Assembly: GCA_012267385.1 (NCBI GenBank)
Contig: JAAXGW010000013.1
Span: 62,001-126,000 of the forward strand
Direction: 5' to 3'
Origin: OMG group bacterium
Lineage (GTDB): Bacteria; Pseudomonadota; Gammaproteobacteria; Pseudomonadales; Azotimanducaceae
DNA length: 64,000 bases
Positions 9,306-17,572 of the stretch are shown here, one piece after another. The translations under genes were made by a program, and so were the position numbers. Numbering within the stretch: the stretch's first letter is position 1; every line of letters begins with the position of its first letter. The notes below the pieces were generated by a model that worked only from the letters and a program-made list of their open reading frames with translations, was not told where the DNA came from and ran no database searches.

Positions 9306-9360
9306 AGCGAAACTTTCGACATTCCATAAATTTGTCGTCAGAATAGTCTTCCCATCCTCC
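9268..9360 (-). pseudogene. Decayed fragment of a moeB 3' end
   Basis: On the minus strand this stretch reads GGWEDYSDDKFMECRKFRF then KRNPSRPECGP and a stop. MoeB in this window ends GWVHYFDAKRMEWRKLGL then KRNPLCPECGE and a stop. The DNA matches directly too (bases from 9274 against bases from 11401, first 14 identical, about 70% over 80 bp by eye). One zinc cysteine of MoeB is lost (CPEC became RPEC), and a TAG stands just upstream in the same frame, so it is a remnant. It overlaps the last codons of lipB in antisense. Confidence 0.7.
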
Positions 9361-9445
9361 CTAGATAGGACGATACTCTTGGGTTGAGCACGCGGATCGC
9401 ACCCTTTTACACAGTATCGAGAACTCTAGGTTGCAACGCTACGAA

Positions 9446-10660
9446 TTATGGATCGGCAGAAATAATCTTGACCGCGTTCGAACTCTTCGAAGCTTCGTAA
9501 ATATCGGTGATCATTGATCGCCACGCCGCAAATTGCGACTGAACACTTCCAGTAAGAGTGACCACTTTACCGTTTACATCGACTCTTGTGGGCGTTATTG
9601 TGGTATGCAATCTACTACCGAGATTATTAATCTCTGTGAGTGCTTCTCTCTTGTCTTCCTCGATACGCAGTTTACGAGCTATTGGAAACGCATCCTGTTG
9701 CCAAGTTCGATAGTCCGGTTCTATTTTTGTTACAAACTCCCTGTAATACTTTTCAATGACGCCGACGAAGTCCTCTTCGCGAGTCATAACTGACATAATG
9801 CGTGACCACGATTCCGAAGTGAATTCTGGCATATACTCAATCTTGAGTCGATTTCCATCGTTTTTTAGGCAGTCATGGTATTCGGGCGACACATACCTTG
9901 CGAACGCCAAGTCTCTGGTGATCGTGATTAACTCTAACTCTGATCGCCGCGATAAACGTGGCCCGACAAACTCGTTACGCTTAAGTTGATTAATATGCGA
10001 GCTGCTTTTGTTAGCTAGCTCACGATAGACTTCCTCGGCAATTTCTTGGTACAACGGGTCGAACGGATCTTTGTCTGTTTTGCCGTAACGTTCGTGCCAG
10101 CCAGCTTCTGCGCGATACGTTTTTGTTCTCTCGTCGGACCAAATCACACCGCGTGCATCGACAATTTGATAAGCGAGACTCATTACTTCGCTATTGGACT
10201 GAACAATGCGCGCTACTAGGAACAAATCCGCACTCACGGAGACATCTGCGGAAACAATGATGGAGTCGAATTGGTTGTATCGCGTTATCCAATCTTTCAT
10301 CTTAAAGGCAATACGGACTGCTTCGGCATTGCGAAGTTCAGGCCAAATACCCTCGTTCTCCTGTTTCTCCGTACTCTTGGGAATACCGGGATTGAGCACT
10401 GGTATGGCCAACCGCATTGAAGGGATAGATAGTCTCGGTTTAAGGACCTCGGACGGATCTTGAATACCTTGAGCGTCCTCTGGTGACGGTCCTTCTAAAC
10501 GTGGACCAACTCGCATCCCCAAAGCTCCAACCGAACAGATTAACGCGACAATGGCGACCAACTTCCAAATGTACCGATACGTGCCAGCGAAACTCGCGAG
10601 CTGTAGCGCTGCGGCTTTAGTACCAGGAATTAAACGATATGTTATGCCTCTATATGACAT
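9446..10660 (-). CDS. Unknown membrane-anchored envelope protein with BON-like C-terminus
   Basis: Function not recognised. From the ATG at 10660 the protein has 404 residues: a membrane segment near residues 27-48 (WKLVAIVALICSVGALGM), then a long soluble, probably periplasmic part. A central region (VSADLFLVARIVQSN to YQEIAEEVYREL) looks like a folded domain seen in uncharacterised proteobacterial envelope proteins. The last 60 residues (RVDVNGKVVTLTGSVQSQF) resemble a BON domain. The frame extends to 10729, but the ATG at 10660 gives the better membrane topology. The gene is transcribed divergently from the barrel gene at 10762; both lie between the decayed moeB fragment and moeB. Confidence 0.7.
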   Translation of the reverse strand: MSYRGITYRLIPGTKAAALQLASFAGTYRYIWKLVAIVALICSVGALGMRVGPRLEGPSPEDAQGIQDPSEVLKPRLSIPSMRLAIPVLNPGIPKSTEKQENEGIWPELRNAEAVRIAFKMKDWITRYNQFDSIIVSADVSVSADLFLVARIVQSNSEVMSLAYQIVDARGVIWSDERTKTYRAEAGWHERYGKTDKDPFDPLYQEIAEEVYRELANKSSSHINQLKRNEFVGPRLSRRSELELITITRDLAFARYVSPEYHDCLKNDGNRLKIEYMPEFTSESWSRIMSVMTREEDFVGVIEKYYREFVTKIEPDYRTWQQDAFPIARKLRIEEDKREALTEINNLGSRLHTTITPTRVDVNGKVVTLTGSVQSQFAAWRSMITDIYEASKSSNAVKIISADP

Positions 10661-10761
10661 GGTTCTATTATAATTAGTTGCCTTGTTGTGTAGTGTCGAA
10701 CATACGTCCCTAATCTTGCGACGTTGCACTTTGCATTTATATCCAACAAAGGAACCGCTAA

Positions 10762-11358
10762 ATGAAAAAGCTTATATGTGGGTTGGTCTTGCTCATAATC
10801 ACGATTCCGTCTGTTCAAGCTGTCGAAAAACCCTGGTACGTGTCCTTCGGATTTTCTTCGTTTGTGGAAAACGAATCGTCGGGTGTTGGGGAAGGAATTG
10901 GGATACCATTGGCCATTGGTCGGGACATAAATAACCTGTTTGGCGTTGAATTCCAAATTGACATCGCCCCTTCGGCCGATGAATTTAGCTACGTCGAACG
11001 TATCGATGCAGATTTGTTCGCGCAAGCTACGAGCTACGAAGTAGATTCTCCTGGTATTTTCTACACTTCACTCTCGGGGAAGTACACCCGTCCTTTAAAT
11101 AATACGTTCAATTTGGTGCTCAAAGTAGGGCTGGCTTACTTCGACGATTGGGCTGAAGTATCGGTAGAAACGGCGAACGGTCAAACTACTACAGCTACGG
11201 TGTTTAATGACAAAGGCCGGATTTCTGTATTTTCTGCGGGCGTCGAATTCGCTCGCGATCAAAATTGGAATAGTCCAATCTCTTTATCGTTTACGCACTA
11301 CTTCGGATCGGCGCACGACGCATCGAACTTTTCGGTGGGCTTGAAGTTCAAATGGTGA
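10762..11358 (+). CDS. Small outer-membrane beta-barrel protein
   Basis: A 198-residue protein with a clear signal peptide (MKKLICGLVLLIITIPSVQA, cut about 20/21), followed by alternating amphipathic strands such as WYVSFGFSSF, GIFYTSLSGKY and NLVLKVGLAYF. It ends in an aromatic residue after SVGLKFKW, as outer-membrane barrels recognised by BAM do. It is probably an eight-stranded OmpA-like or OmpW-like barrel; the ligand is unknown. A Shine-Dalgarno AAGGAA precedes the ATG. A similar barrel gene lies at 43380-44174, although the sequences are only generally alike. Confidence 0.72.
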   Translation: MKKLICGLVLLIITIPSVQAVEKPWYVSFGFSSFVENESSGVGEGIGIPLAIGRDINNLFGVEFQIDIAPSADEFSYVERIDADLFAQATSYEVDSPGIFYTSLSGKYTRPLNNTFNLVLKVGLAYFDDWAEVSVETANGQTTTATVFNDKGRISVFSAGVEFARDQNWNSPISLSFTHYFGSAHDASNFSVGLKFKW

Positions 11359-11394
11359 GACATCGGTCCTCACACAGCATGGTTCTGGTTTCTA

Positions 11395-12138
11395 TTACTC
11401 TCCACACTCAGGACACAAAGGATTTCGCTTAAGTCCTAATTTTCGCCATTCCATCCTTTTGGCGTCGAAATAGTGAACCCACCCTACTGAATCGTGAGAT
11501 AGTTCGCATATCACCTTAAGCGTCTCCAACGCTTGCAATGCCCCAATGACTCCCACCAAAGGTGCGAAAACACCGTTTTCAGCACAATTTTGTGGTTCCG
11601 TTGATGGTGTTGGATACAGGCATCGATAACAGGGGGATTCTGCTTTACCTGGGTCTAGTACCATGACCTGACCTTCCATTCTAATAGCCGCACCCGATAC
11701 AAGCGGTAGGTTAAATTTTCGAGATACTGCGTTGATCGCGAAACGAACCTCAAAATTGTCGGTGGCATCAACAATAACTTCAACACCTGTCAAAAGCTTC
11801 TCGAGTGCTACACCGTCAACACGCATTTGTACCGTAGTTACTCTCGTCTGAGAGTTTAGTCCTCGTACGGTGCGCCGAGCCGCATCTACTTTAGCAACTC
11901 CAATGCTATCCTCTGTGTGTGCTATTTGTCGTTGTAAATTTGAAAGCTCCACGAGATCGTCGTCCACGAGTGTGAGCTGTCCAACACCGGATGCGGCTAA
12001 GTACATCGCCACTGGGCATCCAAGACCACCCAATCCGATAATCGCTACATGGGACGAATTGATTTTTTCTTGACCTAATACATCAATCTCAGGAAGCATG
12101 ATCTGACGACTGTAGCGTAATAATTGTTTATCGTCCAA
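11395..12138 (-). CDS. moeB: MoeB/ThiF-type adenylyltransferase
   Basis: E1-like enzyme that adenylates the C-terminal glycine of a small sulfur carrier (MoaD or ThiS) for molybdopterin or thiazole synthesis. The 247 residues show the nucleotide-binding GLGGLGCP (35-42), the DNFEVR region near 127, and the structural zinc cysteines CYRC (170/173) and CPEC (242/245), with a further cysteine at 185 in the region of the catalytic loop. It is the last gene of the hemA-prfA-prmC-moeB operon and its start overlaps the prmC stop by 11 bases. This order is known from enteric relatives, where the gene is often called moeB or hesA; which carrier it serves cannot be decided here. Confidence 0.9.
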   Translation of the reverse strand: MDDKQLLRYSRQIMLPEIDVLGQEKINSSHVAIIGLGGLGCPVAMYLAASGVGQLTLVDDDLVELSNLQRQIAHTEDSIGVAKVDAARRTVRGLNSQTRVTTVQMRVDGVALEKLLTGVEVIVDATDNFEVRFAINAVSRKFNLPLVSGAAIRMEGQVMVLDPGKAESPCYRCLYPTPSTEPQNCAENGVFAPLVGVIGALQALETLKVICELSHDSVGWVHYFDAKRMEWRKLGLKRNPLCPECGE

Positions 12139-12970
12139 GTGCTTGTCCCCACATCACCCGTGGTGTATCTGTATAGTCGCGTCGTTGTTGAATGTTTGCG
12201 TATCCTCGATCTGAAAATAACTTCTTGACACTAGCTTGTTGATCATAGCCGTGTTCGACAACAAGCCAGCCACTTGGATTCAAGAAACGCATTGCCGAAG
12301 AAATTATTTCTTCTAAGTGTTCAAGACCGCTATGCCCGCCCACCAGAGCAGCGGGTGGTTCAAATCTTAGATCCCCTTCGTCTAAATGTTGATCATCTGC
12401 CGCGACATAAGGTGGATTTGACACAATAGTGTCAAAGCGTCCTCTTACGTTTTCGAACCAATTTGAACGAACCATCTCCACTTTAGCCTCATGTTCTTTG
12501 CAATTTTCAGCGCAAACTTGCAATGCCCGTTCGTCGTTATCTACGGCAACGACTTGCAATTCTTTAGTCTTGCTGAGAGCAATCGCGATCGCACCAGAAC
12601 CAGTCCCAAGATCCAACACTCGACTTCTGTCGGAAGAGACATCTAAGACTACATCAACCAGCAATTCAGTTTCGAATCGTGGGATCAAGACATCAGGTGA
12701 AACACGGAGACGTAGTGTTCGAAACATCTTGTAGCCGGTGATGTATGCGATCGGTTCCCCGCCACACCTCCGCTGAACTGCACTATCCAGTTTTTCGACA
12801 TCGGCGAGAGAGAGTAGACGTGCCCGCTCCGTGTATAGCTCCGTGAATGACACTCCGAGAAGCTGCGTTGTTAACAGCATTGCTTCGTCAATGCCGACTT
12901 GTGCTTTCGCGCGATCGAAGCACTGACCCAACTCAAGCTCGGTAGAAGTACTACATGACTGAATCTTCAA
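12128..12970 (-). CDS. prmC: Peptide chain release factor N5-glutamine methyltransferase PrmC
   Basis: Methylates the glutamine of the GGQ motif of release factors RF1 and RF2. It carries the SAM-binding motif DLGTGSG (about residues 120-126) and the catalytic NPPY (185-188). The frame is open to an ATG at 13021, which would overlap prfA by about 70 bases. A TTG at 12970 gives 280 residues, matches the N-terminus of relatives better and still overlaps prfA. I prefer the TTG, but the longer form is possible. It lies directly downstream of its substrate gene prfA. Confidence 0.93.
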   Translation of the reverse strand: MKIQSCSTSTELELGQCFDRAKAQVGIDEAMLLTTQLLGVSFTELYTERARLLSLADVEKLDSAVQRRCGGEPIAYITGYKMFRTLRLRVSPDVLIPRFETELLVDVVLDVSSDRSRVLDLGTGSGAIAIALSKTKELQVVAVDNDERALQVCAENCKEHEAKVEMVRSNWFENVRGRFDTIVSNPPYVAADDQHLDEGDLRFEPPAALVGGHSGLEHLEEIISSAMRFLNPSGWLVVEHGYDQQASVKKLFSDRGYANIQQRRDYTDTPRVMWGQALGR

Positions 12971-14054
12971 GTCTGAGCTCGCGTAGCAAATCGGCTTGAT
13001 GGACCTGAACGAGTGGATCAATCACTTGGTCCAGCGAACCAGCCAAAATTTCATCGAGTTTGTATAACGTTAAGCCGACGCGATGGTCAGTGAGACGTCC
13101 TTGAGGAAAGTTGTACGTACGAATTCGCTCAGATCGATCACCGGAACCTACTTGTAGTTTTCGATCCTTTGTACGTGCCTGTTCTTGATCACGCTTTTTT
13201 TCATCAAGCAACTTTGACTTCACTAGGGCCAGCGCACGCTCTTTGTTTTGATGTTGAGATCGTTCTTCCTGACATTCAGCGACAACCCCCGTCGGAAGAT
13301 GAGTGATGCGTACAGCCGAGTCGGTCTTGTTGACATGCTGTCCTCCAGCTCCAGAAGCTCGGTAAGTGTCGATTCGTAGGTCTGAGTCTTTCACTTCGAC
13401 CTCTGTGAGTTCCTCAATTTCGGGCAAAATGGCTACGGTACACGCGGAGGTATGCACACGACCTTGCGACTCGGTTATTGGAATGCGCTGAACCCGGTGA
13501 ACTCCTGATTCAAACTTTAAGCGGGAAAAGACATCGCTACCGGTGATACGAAAGATAGCTTCCTTAAAACCACCTTGAGGTGTAGGCTTTACGCTAATGA
13601 GTCGAGCTATCCATCCCTGAGTCTGCGCATAGCGTTCGTACATTTTGACCAAGTCTCCCGCAAACAAAGCGGCTTCGTCGCCTCCGGTACCCGCACGGAT
13701 CTCAAGATATACATTCGCATTATCATCTGGATCAGTGGGCAACAACAATGTTTCGACATTGTTGACCGCTTCTTCCAGCAGTGGGGACAATTGGTCAATC
13801 TCATCTTGGGCGAGGAGTCGCATCTCTCCATCTTGCGAGTTGAGTAATTCTTTTGCGTTCTCGACGTCAGTTTCAATGGTTCTCAACTTTTCGTACGCAC
13901 TGACGATTGGTTCCAGTTCCGAATATTCTTGGGAAAGAGATTTAAACTGATCTTTGTCGTCAACAACTTGCGGTTCTCCAAGCAATGCTTGAATTTCGAC
14001 ATACCGATCCGTACATTCCTCTAAACGCTGTACGATGCGCTCAGCTAAAGGCAT
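12951..14054 (-). CDS. prfA: Peptide chain release factor 1
   Basis: Recognises UAA and UAG stop codons and triggers peptide release. It has 367 residues, with the codon-recognition tripeptide PIT (192-194; PxT class, PAT in E. coli) and the catalytic GGQ (237-239) in GAGGQHVNKTDSAV. The ATG start overlaps the hemA stop by 10 bases, and the stop overlaps prmC. RF1 is the factor that would read the TAG codons interrupting the DUF2799 copy and the restriction gene discussed below. Confidence 0.97.
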   Translation of the reverse strand: MPLAERIVQRLEECTDRYVEIQALLGEPQVVDDKDQFKSLSQEYSELEPIVSAYEKLRTIETDVENAKELLNSQDGEMRLLAQDEIDQLSPLLEEAVNNVETLLLPTDPDDNANVYLEIRAGTGGDEAALFAGDLVKMYERYAQTQGWIARLISVKPTPQGGFKEAIFRITGSDVFSRLKFESGVHRVQRIPITESQGRVHTSACTVAILPEIEELTEVEVKDSDLRIDTYRASGAGGQHVNKTDSAVRITHLPTGVVAECQEERSQHQNKERALALVKSKLLDEKKRDQEQARTKDRKLQVGSGDRSERIRTYNFPQGRLTDHRVGLTLYKLDEILAGSLDQVIDPLVQVHQADLLRELRLEDSVM

Positions 14055-15322
14055 TCCTCAAGTCCGTAAGCCTCATGTAAGTGACGTAGCAGTTCGATGT
14101 CACCATTAGCACTCGCGTTCCGCAGCGCAATCGTCGGCGGATGGGCTAACTTCATAGTGAGCGTGCGCGCTAAACTCGCGATGACTTCTTGCGGATCTTC
14201 ACCAGCTTCTAAGCGCGCGATAGCGTCCCGGGCTTCTTGATCTCTAATGGACTCCAGATTTTTTCGAAATTGAGCAACCACATGCGACTGACTTCGAACT
14301 CTGGCGTTTTGTTCTAAATCTAGACCACCTTCAAGAATAAATTTTTCTGCTTTGGCAACCTGCTGCTGACGTAATGCTAGGTTTGAACGAACGATTGATG
14401 ACAAATCGTCAATCGTGTACAGGTAGACGTCTTTTAATTGATCGACAAAAGGATCTACATCTCGAGGTACGGCTAGGTCAGCGACAAAGAACGGTCGGTG
14501 TCGGCGTTTTTTATATGCTTCGGCAACAACTTCTCTACTAACCACCGGCGTTGGGCTGTTCGTTGAGCTGATAAGTAGGTCATACTTATGTAAGTGTTCG
14601 CCAAATTCTGTTAGTGGAATCGCTTCACCACCGTGTTCTGCAACAAGCTGTTGCGCATGATCAAGCGTCCGGTTCGCGACCCCTATAGACTGAATTCCAG
14701 CTGCGCGAAGATGTTGTGCCACCAACTTTATGGTCGCACCGGCACCGATTAACATCGCTTGTAACGATTCAAAGTCCGAGAAAATCTGTTGTGCGCGTGT
14801 TATTGTTGCCTGCGCGATGGACATGGAGTGTTGTCCAATCTCTGTACTAGATCGAATTTTCTTACATGTCTGAGTAGTCGTAAGTGCTACTTGGTCTAAG
14901 TATTTGCCGGTGGTGTCAGCAACCTGCGCTTCTTGGTAAGCAAACTTATACTGGCCAAATATTTCGGGTTCTCCTAAGATTTGAGAATCCAAACCAGCAG
15001 CTACACGCATAATGTGCTGTACCGCAATTTGATCCCAATGAATATAGGTCTTGTTCTCAAGTTCCGATAGCGCGATATTGCGATATCCCGCTAACCAGCG
15101 ATTTAGCTGATCGCCCAAAATCGATTTGTTTGGTGGAGATTGCACAGCGCAATGCACTTCGGTACGATTGCACGTAGAGAGTATCATAGCTTCTTCGACA
15201 CACGAAATAGATTCGAGTAGATGATGCAGTGCGCCTTGAAGCTGCTGAGGCAGAATGCTCGCTCGCCCACGTAAATCGATGTCCGCATTCCGGTGATTAA
15301 GACCGAAGGCAACAATCGACAT
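14045..15322 (-). CDS. hemA: Glutamyl-tRNA reductase HemA
   Basis: Reduces glutamyl-tRNA to glutamate-1-semialdehyde, the committed step of C5-pathway tetrapyrrole synthesis. The 425 residues include the catalytic cysteine 51 in STCNRTEVH, the histidine-containing VAAGLDSQILGEPEI, and the NADPH-binding GAGATI. It is the first gene of the minus-strand operon hemA-prfA-prmC-moeB and is divergent from lolB, with the shared promoter region in the AT-rich sequence around 15320-15420. This arrangement is the standard one in gammaproteobacteria. Confidence 0.97.
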   Translation of the reverse strand: MSIVAFGLNHRNADIDLRGRASILPQQLQGALHHLLESISCVEEAMILSTCNRTEVHCAVQSPPNKSILGDQLNRWLAGYRNIALSELENKTYIHWDQIAVQHIMRVAAGLDSQILGEPEIFGQYKFAYQEAQVADTTGKYLDQVALTTTQTCKKIRSSTEIGQHSMSIAQATITRAQQIFSDFESLQAMLIGAGATIKLVAQHLRAAGIQSIGVANRTLDHAQQLVAEHGGEAIPLTEFGEHLHKYDLLISSTNSPTPVVSREVVAEAYKKRRHRPFFVADLAVPRDVDPFVDQLKDVYLYTIDDLSSIVRSNLALRQQQVAKAEKFILEGGLDLEQNARVRSQSHVVAQFRKNLESIRDQEARDAIARLEAGEDPQEVIASLARTLTMKLAHPPTIALRNASANGDIELLRHLHEAYGLEECL

Positions 15323-15407
15323 TATAGTATATATATGTACATTTCAATATGGAAAATCGTTAAAAAATTATACGAACACTGGGGTGTATCGAAATCGCGT
15401 AATTTTC

Positions 15408-15413
15408 AGGGAG
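15408..15413 (+). promoter_or_regulatory. Ribosome-binding site deciding the lolB start
   Basis: AGGGAG lies 8 bases before the TTG at 15422, from which a compact lipoprotein signal begins. The upstream ATGs in the same frame (for example 15338) lack this and would leave a long charged leader ahead of the signal. Confidence 0.55.
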
Positions 15414-15421
15414 CTAGTGGC

Positions 15422-15982
15422 TTGGTTCTTAAATCCCTGACGGTTGGAGCTGGTGTTCTCTTGATCACTTCCTGCCAGTTTTTTCCAGAATCCGAGTTGC
15501 TACCACAAGAAGAAGCAACGAGAACGTATCAAGGAAGAATCGCGTTCAAACAGCCGGATCAATCCTTCGTAACAATTTTTCGGTGGCTGGAATCTGGTTC
15601 TGCTTTTCAACTGACTCTGCGTGATCGACTCGCCCTGGGTGGTGTGCGTGTACAGGGGAACGAGAGTCATGCAACGATCGAATATTCCAATGGAGACAAA
15701 GAAGAAGATGTAGATTTGGACGATTGGATCGAGTCAAACTTAGGGATCTCTTTGCCCTTCGAAGAACTGTGGAAATGCCTCTCCATGACGTGTAGGCTCA
15801 TTGACGAGGCGAAGCAACGAGAGTACGACGCGTACGGCAGATTAGAACATTTCTCCAGTGATCAATGGACCTTCAAGTTTTCGTACAAAGAAAAAGACCC
15901 AGACTCTACAGTGCTAAAAAAACTAGAAATGAGTAAAGACGACACCGAAATTAGAATTTTTTTCACCAAGTTCGAGAACTAG
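15422..15982 (+). CDS. lolB: Outer-membrane lipoprotein receptor LolB
   Basis: Accepts lipoproteins from the periplasmic carrier LolA and inserts them in the outer membrane. From the TTG at 15422 the protein has 186 residues, starting VLKSLTVGAGVLLITSC, a lipoprotein signal with lipobox ITSC. The mature part has TYQGRIAFKQ, FRWLESGSAFQLTLRDRLALGGVRV and the downstream strand pattern of LolB. The frame is open up to 15293, but the earlier starts add a charged, non-signal leader. It is divergent from hemA, as usual. The next genes in relatives are ispE and prs; neither is here. Confidence 0.85.
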   Translation: MVLKSLTVGAGVLLITSCQFFPESELLPQEEATRTYQGRIAFKQPDQSFVTIFRWLESGSAFQLTLRDRLALGGVRVQGNESHATIEYSNGDKEEDVDLDDWIESNLGISLPFEELWKCLSMTCRLIDEAKQREYDAYGRLEHFSSDQWTFKFSYKEKDPDSTVLKKLEMSKDDTEIRIFFTKFEN

Positions 15983-16051
15983 TTGTGCTTTCTGGTGCTG
16001 TTTCTCAAACGCCGAGCGAACACTATAGTGCTACAACACCGTTTAATCGAA

Positions 16052-16079
16052 TTGACTGCGTATACTGCCTAGTTAAAAT
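16052..16079 (+). promoter_or_regulatory. Promoter for tRNA-Gln
   Basis: Sigma-70-like boxes TTGACT (16052-16057) and TAAAAT (16074-16079) are separated by 16 bases. They are followed by a GC-rich discriminator (CCGCGC), typical of growth-rate-controlled stable RNA promoters. The predicted start is a few bases before the tRNA at 16092. Confidence 0.6.
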
Positions 16080-16091
16080 TCCGCGCTTTCT

Positions 16092-16166
16092 TGGGGTGTG
16101 GCCAAGCGGTAAGGCAACGGGCTTTGAACCCGTCATTCGCAGGTTCGAATCCTGCCACCCCAGCCA
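16092..16166 (+). tRNA. tRNA-Gln (anticodon TTG)
   Basis: A 75-base cloverleaf with the CCA end encoded. The acceptor stem is TGGGGTG with CACCCCA; the D-arm holds GCCAAGCGGTAAGGC; the anticodon stem ACGGG/CCCGT closes the loop CTTTGAA with TTG; the T-arm is GCAGG-TTCGAAT-CCTGC. The weak U-A first pair is typical of bacterial tRNA-Gln. It precedes rplY by 32 bases and may share its transcript. Confidence 0.97.
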
Positions 16167-16198
16167 TTTTAGATTCCGATTTCTTAGAGAGAAAAAAC

Positions 16199-16873
16199 AT
16201 GTCAGAAGCACTCAGCTTTAATGTTGAAAAAAGAACAGGACTAGGTAAAGGGCATGCTCGTCGATTACGACGACAAAACGACAAAGTGCCCGGAGTCGTG
16301 TATGGTGGAGACCAGCCAACAGTATATTTCTCCATCGACTATCGACATGTAGCAAAAGCTATACAATCCGAAGCTTTCTACTCCCAAGTGCTAGAACTTG
16401 TTGTAGGAAGAAAGAAAGAGCGAGTTGTGTTGCGAGAATTGCAACGAAATCCAGCATCCGACAAGGTGTTGCATATTGACTTTCTACGAATTCGTGAAGA
16501 CCGCGCGATCAATATTTCTGTACCGATCCACTACTTAAACGAAGATAAGTGTCATGGTGTGCGTTTACAGAGCGGGGTAATTTCCAAGAATCTAACCGAA
16601 ATCGAAGTCAGTTGTTTACCCAAAGACTTGCCTGAGTATATTCCAATAGATTTGGAACATGTCGAACTAGGCACAACTATTCACTTGTCCGATTTGGAAC
16701 TATCGGAGGGTGTAGACATTGTTTCGCTTACCCATGGAGACGAGCACGATATCCTTGTGGTTTCTGTTCACCTGCCAAGAGGTGGTGCAGTTGAAGAGGA
16801 AGAAGAAGAGGTAGAGGAAGAGGAAGATATCGTTGAGGAGGGTGAACCCACTCCCGACGAAGATGAATCATGA
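16199..16873 (+). CDS. rplY: Ribosomal protein bL25, long (Ctc/TL5) form
   Basis: Binds 5S rRNA in the large subunit. At 224 residues it is the long form: an N-terminal L25 beta-barrel domain (about 1-95, with GKGHARRLRRQNDKVPGVVYG and LQRNPASDKVLHIDFLRI) and a C-terminal TL5 domain (about 96-195). The end is a very acidic tail of mostly Glu and Asp (about 196-224), a common variable feature. The ATG at 16199 follows the tRNA directly; the frame would otherwise run through the tRNA gene, so that start is chosen. Confidence 0.95.
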   Translation: MSEALSFNVEKRTGLGKGHARRLRRQNDKVPGVVYGGDQPTVYFSIDYRHVAKAIQSEAFYSQVLELVVGRKKERVVLRELQRNPASDKVLHIDFLRIREDRAINISVPIHYLNEDKCHGVRLQSGVISKNLTEIEVSCLPKDLPEYIPIDLEHVELGTTIHLSDLELSEGVDIVSLTHGDEHDILVVSVHLPRGGAVEEEEEEVEEEEDIVEEGEPTPDEDES

Positions 16874-16882
16874 GTTAGTTAG

Positions 16883-17539
16883 GTGTTGTCGATTTTTGAC
16901 AAGCTAAGAGAGTGGCGTCTTTCCTCCAAAGAACAACAATCAACACAACCGACTCCTTCACTTCAGCTCATAGTTGGACTCGGTAATCCGGGATCAAACT
17001 ATTCGAACACGCGGCATAACGCTGGCGAACGTTGGGTCCGAGCACTCGCAGCTGAACACGCGATTCCACTCAAGAATGAGTCTCGTTTCAAGGGAGAGAT
17101 TGGCCTTGGGAAGATTCTCGACCGCGATGTTCGTGTATTGATCCCCACCACATTCATGAACCTTTCTGGTCAAAGTGTCTCGGCACTCATTCGCTACTTC
17201 AAGATTTCACCTGCGAAGATGCTTGTCGTACATGATGAGGTAGCTTTTCCAACAGGTGTATCGAAGCTGAAGGTTGGCGGTGGTCTAAACGGACACCGAG
17301 GACTGGAGAGTATTGTGCAAGCACTCGGTGGAGACAAAGACTTCGTACGACTTCGAATTGGTGTGGGACATCCAGGTGACCCTAATTCACTGTCAGCATA
17401 TCTAACAAAACATCAAATGCCGAGTAAGGAACGCGAGCTCGCTACAGTCTCAGCCACCATTGAAAACGATGCTTTCGAAGCGTTACTTGACGGTGAAATG
17501 CAACGCGCGATGGGACTGTTCCACTCTAGTAACCCTTAG
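16883..17539 (+). CDS. pth: Peptidyl-tRNA hydrolase Pth
   Basis: Cleaves the peptide from peptidyl-tRNAs that drop off ribosomes. The conserved core begins at LIVGLGNPG (about residue 29), preceded by an unusual 25-residue leader rich in Ser and Gln. The catalytic residues are present: asparagine in GLGNPG, histidine 45 in TRHNAG, asparagine in TFMNLSG and aspartate in VVHDE. The start is GTG at 16883, 9 bases after rplY. The order rplY-pth-ychF is conserved widely. Confidence 0.96.
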   Translation: MLSIFDKLREWRLSSKEQQSTQPTPSLQLIVGLGNPGSNYSNTRHNAGERWVRALAAEHAIPLKNESRFKGEIGLGKILDRDVRVLIPTTFMNLSGQSVSALIRYFKISPAKMLVVHDEVAFPTGVSKLKVGGGLNGHRGLESIVQALGGDKDFVRLRIGVGHPGDPNSLSAYLTKHQMPSKERELATVSATIENDAFEALLDGEMQRAMGLFHSSNP

Positions 17540-17572
17540 CACAAGTCCCTCTTGAGTGCCTGAAATCAACTG

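Noticed and set aside
16091-16198. Extension of the rplY frame through the tRNA-Gln gene
   Set aside because: It would translate a tRNA gene; the ATG at 16199 gives the normal L25 N-terminus.
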